Below, piece by piece: positions 57,601 through 64,000 of a DNA stretch of 64,000 nucleotides (within the stretch, counting starts at the first letter, position 1; each line of letters starts with the position of its first letter). The translations under genes were made by a program, and so were the position numbers. The notes under the pieces were generated by a model. The model had not been told where the DNA came from. It saw only the letters and a program-made list of their open reading frames with translations, and searched no databases. Location of the stretch: assembly GCF_000002075.1 (NCBI RefSeq), contig NW_004797437.1, forward strand, positions 696,152 to 760,151. Reading direction: 5' to 3'. The DNA is from Aplysia californica. Taxonomy: Eukaryota; Mollusca; Gastropoda; Aplysiida; Aplysiidae.

Positions 57601-58560
57601 GACTATGGGCGTTTGGGAGGTAAAGAGTTCCATCAAGAAGGACAAGAATACCTACCTGAATGACCTGGCCAAAAAGGTAGAGAAAGCAGCAACAGACGGA
57701 CACTTGCAGATTGTACACCAGACAACAAAAACTCTGTCAGGAAGGTTCAGCAAGCCTACTCAACCAGTGAAAGACAAGAGAGAAGGACTATCTTTTACCC
57801 AAAGCGGCAACTTAACCGAGGGAGAGAACACTGTGATCAACTCTTGAAAAGACCACCTCCAGAAAACCAACCAGAAATTCTTCCAGCCAGAAAAGACCCC
57901 ACAATAGTTATGGAATCACCTTCGAGAGAGGAAAATACGGCAGCTATAACATCAAGGCAGATGGTCCCGACCACACACCACCGGAGGCCCTTAAGGCAGC
58001 TAAAGATACATCAGGGGAAATTCTCTGTGCTCTATTTGAAAAGGTTTGGCAAAAGGAGGAAAAAGAGGGGTAAAGGAAGGGGAAGGCTGCAAAACTGACT
58101 TCAAAACTGCTTGTAGGTACCGCAAACTGGCCGTGCGCCCCCGTGGCGCACTGTCAAGGAGACCAAAAGGAGGAAATACCATCAGACTGGAAGGAAGGTC
58201 ACCTAATCAAGCTGTAAATGAAAGGAGACCTCAGCAACTGTAACAACTACAGAGGCATATAGTAGAAATAGGACTAAGAAAGTGGCGATGGATGGGACAC
58301 ACCTATTAAGAAAGCCCAACGGAAACATCACAAAACAGTCACTGCAGTGGAACCCACAGGGAGCACGAGGCAGGGGTAGGCCACGTGAACGAGGAGGAGA
58401 TGCGTGTGGAAAGGGACAAGAGATGAAGCTCACTTGGAACGAGCTTGGAAGGATGGCCCAGGACAGAGATGAATGGAAGGAGCTTGTGTGGCCTATGGGT
58501 ACCCTGCCAGGGGTGAAAGGCATTGATGATGATTCATTAATCTCAGTCTCACCCCAATCA
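57600..58560 (+). mobile_element. Internally deleted LINE ORF2 remnant
   Basis: The left part encodes LYHTTRTLSG-like QIVHQTTKTLSGRFSKPTQP, VKDKREGL and LKRPPPENQPEILPARKD, the linker and start of the polymerase in many non-LTR elements; DHTTGGP- and KGDLSNCNNYRG-like pieces (GDLSNCNNYRGI at about 58222-58260) follow. The right part jumps to WRWMGHTY-, WNPQGARGRGRPRERGG and TWNELGRMAQDRDEWKELV, the C-terminus. The catalytic middle is missing and frames change several times. Confidence 0.78.
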
Positions 58561-58649
58561 CCCTCAAAACCACTCATTCAAATTATGAAATCCATTTTAC
58601 ACCCTTCTGTCAAATAAAAAGAAACAGATTTGCGGGATTTATGCATTAT

Positions 58650-59105
58650 CTTTCATTCTGCCATTCAGCAAGGACTGGGAAGTAGCCTTTTTTTTTTTGC
58701 ATCGAATTCAATTTCTAGAGCTAGAATCTAGAGATTTTTGAATGTCTGACTATAATATTCAGATACTTCAGTTGTGGTCGGGGCAACGTTCCTGGACTAT
58801 ACTTCATTTGAAAATGCCTTCAAAAGGTACTGCAAGAAAACAGGACAGCTCGACCTTGGCAGTAACCTATTTTGCATTTAGTCAACCCTAAAGCAAAAGC
58901 TAAAATCCTTCATATGTATGTAGCCTAAACAAACAAAAAATCCGTCCACGCCCCGCCCCCACACGCCTCGTTCACACATTATTCACGCACGCAAACACGC
59001 AAACACACACACACACACACATACACACTGTCACACGCATGCACGCACGCACGCAACGCACTTTCACTTTCACTTACACACACAAACACACACACACACA
59101 CACTG

Positions 59106-59143
<38 letters not shown>

Positions 59144-59230
59144 ACGCGCGCGCGCGGGCACGGGTCACTCCATTCGTAAATTATCAACAGTTTATTAGGC
59201 CTAATCTCGAGAACGGAAACCGTTCGGAGA
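58650..59230 (+). repeat. Dispersed repeat family C, copy 2, with (CA)n expansion
   Basis: Same order of blocks as 45280-45640, with a large CA/ACGC microsatellite (58980-59155) between TTCACACATTATTCACGC and CGGGTCACTCCATTCG. Copy 1 has only CACACGCGAGCCACTCC there, so the microsatellite grew after duplication. Confidence 0.75.
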
Positions 59231-61080
59231 AACAGAGTTCAAGTTTATTTTCCCGAACGTTGGGAAAAATAGAACCAGCGCCTTAATAAAATTGTAACCT
59301 TACCTTGGTGCAAGCAACACACTCCATGAATATCACCAAATTTGGTATAATAATCCATTTAATCGAATTCACTGGCCACAAAAATAATTAATGTACGCAA
59401 CAAATGAAATAATAAAAATAAACAATAGGCCTAAACAATAAAAAAAAAATGGGTAGGTTAAGCTTGAAAATATATTTTAAAAACATATTGTGCACTAGGC
59501 CGATATGCGCGAACTGAGTCTACAAAGCTCGGCCAGCCCCGGCCGAACAACCCGGACACTTAACATTTTTAGTCCGGTTGACTCGACCACCCCACCACAT
59601 CCCTCCTCATGCAAGAAGGGCTTCCCCTTGTTCCCGGAATAGACAAAAAACTTCTTTGCCTTCCGTCCCAGGTCATATGACGTAGTAATATAGCATCTGC
59701 GCATGTCTATGACCTTATGAGTATGCATAGTTCAAGTTATGGAGACGATGAAAAAATGGTGGACCTACTTTCGATTTACCTGGCTCTGTCGCAAAAAGGA
59801 ACAAACATTCAGTGAAAACGGGTGAAAGGGAAACAAAACGTGCGAGATTGTTAGCATTACTTAACAAAGATTACATTGGTTTATAAATTAACAAAATATC
59901 CGAATAAGATTGGCTTTAAAACGAGTTGGAACAACACTCCCCTAGGCGGGCGGCCGACTTGTCCAGACGGCCGAGATGGCCAGACAGTACTGTAGATCTA
60001 ATGTACTACGCCTTGGCCTTGAGTGCAATAGACGAAGACAAGATTCCAGTCTGAGATCTAGGATCTAGACTCTAGAAAGCCGGAAATTGTGTGAACAGTG
60101 ACAAAAAGTCTCTGAAAGGTACAATAAAAGACAAGTTTTTTCCCCCACTACAACAACAACACTGACCGACGACTCACCGGGCATACACAACCACAAACAA
60201 AATCTCTGCGTCAAGTTTGAATACTTCCGCCGCTTTGTTATTAAGCCAGGACTTCAAAGAGTGTACGGCAAGTTTAGATGAAAACAACTGATTAAATATT
60301 GTGTATTATATACAAGTATATTGATAGCATGAAACTACATGATATCATTTTTTTATACAATAATTGTATTTATCATCCTTTGATCTTGTTAAAGTGATCA
60401 AATCACTCAGTTTAGATTTTTTAAATAAACCAAATTCGTACTACTTTTTGGCAAGTCAATATCCATGTCAGGGACAGATCGTTCAGAGCGCTTCGAATTT
60501 GACCTTAGGAAAGCATACTAATTGACAGAATCAACCAATAGCTTTACATTTAGCTGAATACTGAGTACTTTTCCTGAATTTATCGAAAATAAAATCTTCG
60601 AAGGGAATCTTTTAAATTCCTGAATATTCAAAGAGTGCTTTAAATAGTGCATGTGAAGCTGGGTATTCATTTACCAATGTTTCTCTGGGCTATACTTTTA
60701 ATATTCATAATTAGGATAATGGCTCAGCGTTGGTATGATAATGATTAATATAATTATATGAGCATTTTTTCCTAAAAATATAATGATGTGCCGAGGTGCT
60801 ACGTCTTACTCATTGCATCGTTAACACAGATACCCTACCACACTTCCCCCAGTGAAGCTTCCATGAAAGAAAACATAACGAAAAGTGAAAGTTAGAAGAG
60901 TGAATTATATCGAATACAAGTTGCTATCAATAGGCTGCCACTATTATTATTTATGTGACACGAAGAACTGCGATGCTAGCTAACATTGGTATGAACAAGC
61001 TTACAGTTGCTGCTATTGTTGTCCATAGGCGTGTAAGCCTCTCGTTAGAAAGGTGACACGACTTCGATTATAATGCTTTT
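59231..61080. other. No recognised gene
   Basis: Contains AGAAAYAGAGTTCAAGTTTA (59225), also near 47555, and several TAGATCTA words around 60055. Otherwise AT-rich with no supportable coding or RNA feature. Confidence 0.4.
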
Positions 61081-61130
61081 TATGGGTCATGTGTTCTGAC
61101 TTTTTTGTGTTTCCTGTTAACAGACGGAAT

Positions 61131-61256
61131 CAGAGGAAGGGGCAGGCCCAGAAAAAAAAGGTGAATGGAAGGGGTCAGAGAAACTCAGTCGGTGCAATGC
61201 TGAACTTGACTGTCCAACATTCTGCAACTCCATTCTCTCTTCTCATTCATAAATTC
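61131..61256 (+). CDS. Exon-like open segment, unknown protein (weak)
   Basis: A good acceptor (ttgtgtttcctgttaacag) is followed by an open frame TESEEGAGPEKKGEWKGSEK, LSRCNAELDCPTFCNS, ending at a TAA near 61250. The charged start and Cys-containing end do not match a family I know. It could be a terminal exon of an unrelated gene, or chance. Confidence 0.2.
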
Positions 61257-61404
61257 ACTAGCTTTAGATTTTCACATCCACGCTCAATATGGAGAGTGGT
61301 ACATTTAAAATGATACGCTTGTAAACAAAAAATGTTACTTTGTGACAAAGATCAGTTTACATGATATTACATATTCCCTTTGTGTATATATACAGACCAT
61401 GGGG

Positions 61405-61505
61405 TGCAGGTTTAGTTGAAGGTCTACCATGATGTTTCTGGTTTAGTTGAAGGTCAACCATGGACCGATCTGACTCAACTTGTTTGGTTTAAAGGTCTAC
61501 CAGTT
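61405..61505 (+). repeat. ~38-bp imperfect tandem repeat, 3 units
   Basis: GGTTTAGTTGAAGGTCTACC, GGTTTAGTTGAAGGTCAACC and GGTTTAAAGGTCTACC occur in line. Confidence 0.7.
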
Positions 61506-62312
61506 TATACAAGCTTGGGGCTTGTCTCAAGGATCACTTTACATTTTCCCGTTACATCTATGTAGCCTACAGGTGTTGGTGGTTAAATTGCACTTTGTCT
61601 GGGGAATGGGTAGGGGGACCCTCGATTTCTTGAAAATACATATGGTCCCGTCTCGCGACTGGCTATCGCGACATAGGCTACTTGTCAATCAGAATATATA
61701 ATCTTTAACACCGCAAAATCATCTGATGTAAACAATATCACAATTATGTGGAGCAATTCACCCACACACTGCAATTGTGGAACGCCACCACCCTTGCTCT
61801 AATAAATCCCCCCCCCCCCCCCCCACACACTTCTATAGCCTACCTTTCCGAACCCCCCCCCCCCCACCCCCAAGCACTAACTGGTATTACCGTGGCCAAT
61901 CAGGTAACGCTACACAGTTGACCGTGGTCGATCGGACGGGACATACGGTAGACCGCTGTGGTTAGACCTTCAAACCAATGGCATCTTGTGCGATGGGGCT
62001 TGCAGCTTCAACCCCACTTGGACTTCTTCACCCAAAGGTTACTTCTCTATAACCAAAACAAAACATTTAACTTTTTAAAATAAACGAAACATAATATTCC
62101 GATAAAAGCTTCAACCCACGAACACTCAAACGAAACTTTTGAGGCATGACAATTCAAAAAGTGATCTAATTACTTTGGGCTTCTACTATACTACATGTGT
62201 ATTTAATTAATTACTTTGATTAAAGCTTCATCCGATCAGGCACTTCTTCTGTTGAGGAGAATGAAATTTCATTGGTTTGTCCCTTAAATATAACGGGGAA
62301 CGGTATATAGGC

Positions 62313-62473
<161 letters not shown>

Positions 62474-62661
62474 GTGTATTGGCCTTGCTTGGTTCAAGGC
62501 CTACACAAATAAACCAATGGTTCTATTAGACTCAGGGGCTGAAACTGCATCTACGCGCTGTGTGGTGTGCCTGGAGATGGTTTTTGACAAATTTGCACAC
62601 CCCCGCAGATCCACCACCGCACAGACGAGCACGCCCGCCTCCCTTCCGCCTCCCTTCCGCG

Positions 62662-62822
<161 letters not shown>

Positions 62823-62829
62823 AATTGAG

Positions 62830-64000
62830 GTGTGTCATTGCGATAAGCTCACTGAGTTAAAATTGTGTACACTTGAAAGAAATTTTGAGCGTGTTAACAG
62901 TAAATTATGGCCATCGTAATGTATACGCCTGTATTCACTATTCTCTAGAGACAAACAATGGCACAAGCACCTTTGTATTGTATCAGTGAGTTGGGGGTAG
63001 TTTTTTAAAAATTGGAATCTAATCTTTTTTCTCCAATGCAGTAATGAATCAGAAAGAACTTAATAGAAACTTGCAGTTCTTCATCATGCGAAGATAGGGT
63101 CATTGTAGAGGCTGGGACCACATACAACTAGCAGAATTTTCGTATTCTGTTGTGGATGGAAAGCAGATAAAACATTTTAATCAAGAATGGTTCATCGTGA
63201 CGGAAACACAATTCAACTAAAAAGTCTTTGGCAAATTTGCTCAGCATAAAAAAAGCGAAGGACACAATCATATGCATGTATACATAAAGACGCTTAGGTG
63301 AGTCTATTTTCCTGGTTTCAACGTGCATTGCCACTTCATGATTATAATGCTTTTGAATCAATTTTTAGTTTCACGTTTTTTTAAAATGTGTGTTTCACTG
63401 TCTCTTCAGTCATTACGTATCTTTTATAACATTAGCAATAACAATGTTGTGTCACGGCAAGACCCATCCTCTTTACAACACACCCGACGTCAATGTCTTC
63501 AACTAAACCGGCACCCCCTCCTCTACCTACCCCCCCCCCCCTAAGCTCACTCTCTGCCTGTCTGCCTGTCTGCCTGTCTGTCTGTCTGTCTGTCTGAACA
63601 CAATCATGCAGGAGGCGATAGAATTTTTTTTGGGTTTGTTTTGGAGCAGTTATGCTCACAAGCGTCTTTAAACATTGTTCTTCCTATATACATGTAATCT
63701 ACTTGGAATCTTCTATTGATAGAGTACATATTTTTTTCGAATTAGTGTTATATAATTGCATTACTTGTTTTATGTTGCTTTGTGTGTGGGTTTTTTTTTT
63801 TTTTTGGGGGGGGGGGGGGGGGGGAGTCATAGATCTACTGTTTTATGAAGTCCATCTGTCACAGACTTTCACTTTGTTTGTAGTCTGGAATTTGCGGCCT
63901 TTGGAATGACCTGCAGCCAAATTTTTTTTTTTTTTTTTACTTGCAATACAAGACTCTGTTTGGCCTTTAAAAATGTTATCAAAGGTTATTTTGGGGGTTT
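62830..64000. other. No recognised gene; CTGT microsatellite and homopolymers
   Basis: A (CTGC/CTGT)n run lies at 63556-63597, poly-T/poly-G at 63790-63826 and poly-T at 63921-63937. No coding feature is supported. Confidence 0.5.

Noticed and set aside
44000-60000. LTR retrovirus or Polinton remnants
   Set aside because: No long direct terminal repeats, integrase, protease, capsid or polymerase B motifs were seen; the reverse-transcriptase pieces are of the non-LTR type.

Overview
This is a 64 kb piece of an animal nuclear genome. Genes are split by many small exons with GT-AG introns, introns are crowded with SINEs, LINE remnants and short terminal-inverted-repeat (TIR) elements, and microsatellites are long and frequent. 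The gene content (a ciliary ARL13-type GTPase, the kinetochore protein NDC80, one exon of the mechanotransduction protein TMIE) says metazoan. The repeat landscape made me think of a mollusc, perhaps a gastropod, but that is an impression and not proof.

Layout. 0-1 kb: an intact tRNA-Leu(UAA) on the minus strand and a possible promoter. 2.7-14.0 kb: a complete ARL13B-type gene on the plus strand with 9 coding exons (802 codons plus stop), nearly twice the length of human ARL13B, with many TIR elements in its introns. 14-26 kb: no gene recognised; LINE tails, hairpins, SINE pieces and AT-rich sequence. 26.0-44.1 kb: a complete NDC80/HEC1 gene on the minus strand with 15 coding exons (645 codons plus stop, human 642), CH domain and coiled-coil exons all in phase. 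Inside its intron 9, on the opposite strand and next to a 100-N assembly gap, lies an exon carrying the TMIE signature. 44-59 kb: a transposon graveyard upstream of NDC80, with inverted duplications, LINE reverse-transcriptase remnants and several TIR elements with clear target-site duplications and paralogous empty sites. 59-64 kb: mostly unassigned AT-rich sequence and very long microsatellites.

The three host genes are not an operon and share no obvious pathway. ARL13B acts in cilia, TMIE in the mechanotransduction channel complex and NDC80 at kinetochores. The most unusual structures are (1) a 1.09 kb TIR element with a 9-bp target-site duplication, one arm of which has grown into a strictly alternating 78/71-bp higher-order repeat, with its empty site preserved about 2.5 kb away; (2) a TIR element interrupted by two further elements that keep different target-site signatures (TA and 8 bp); (3) the TMIE exon antisense inside NDC80, preceded by a tandemly duplicated splice acceptor carrying a CRE palindrome; and (4) an ARL13B whose N-terminus fits a myristoylation plus palmitoylation signal. 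I saw no LTR retrovirus, Polinton, CRISPR array or rRNA.
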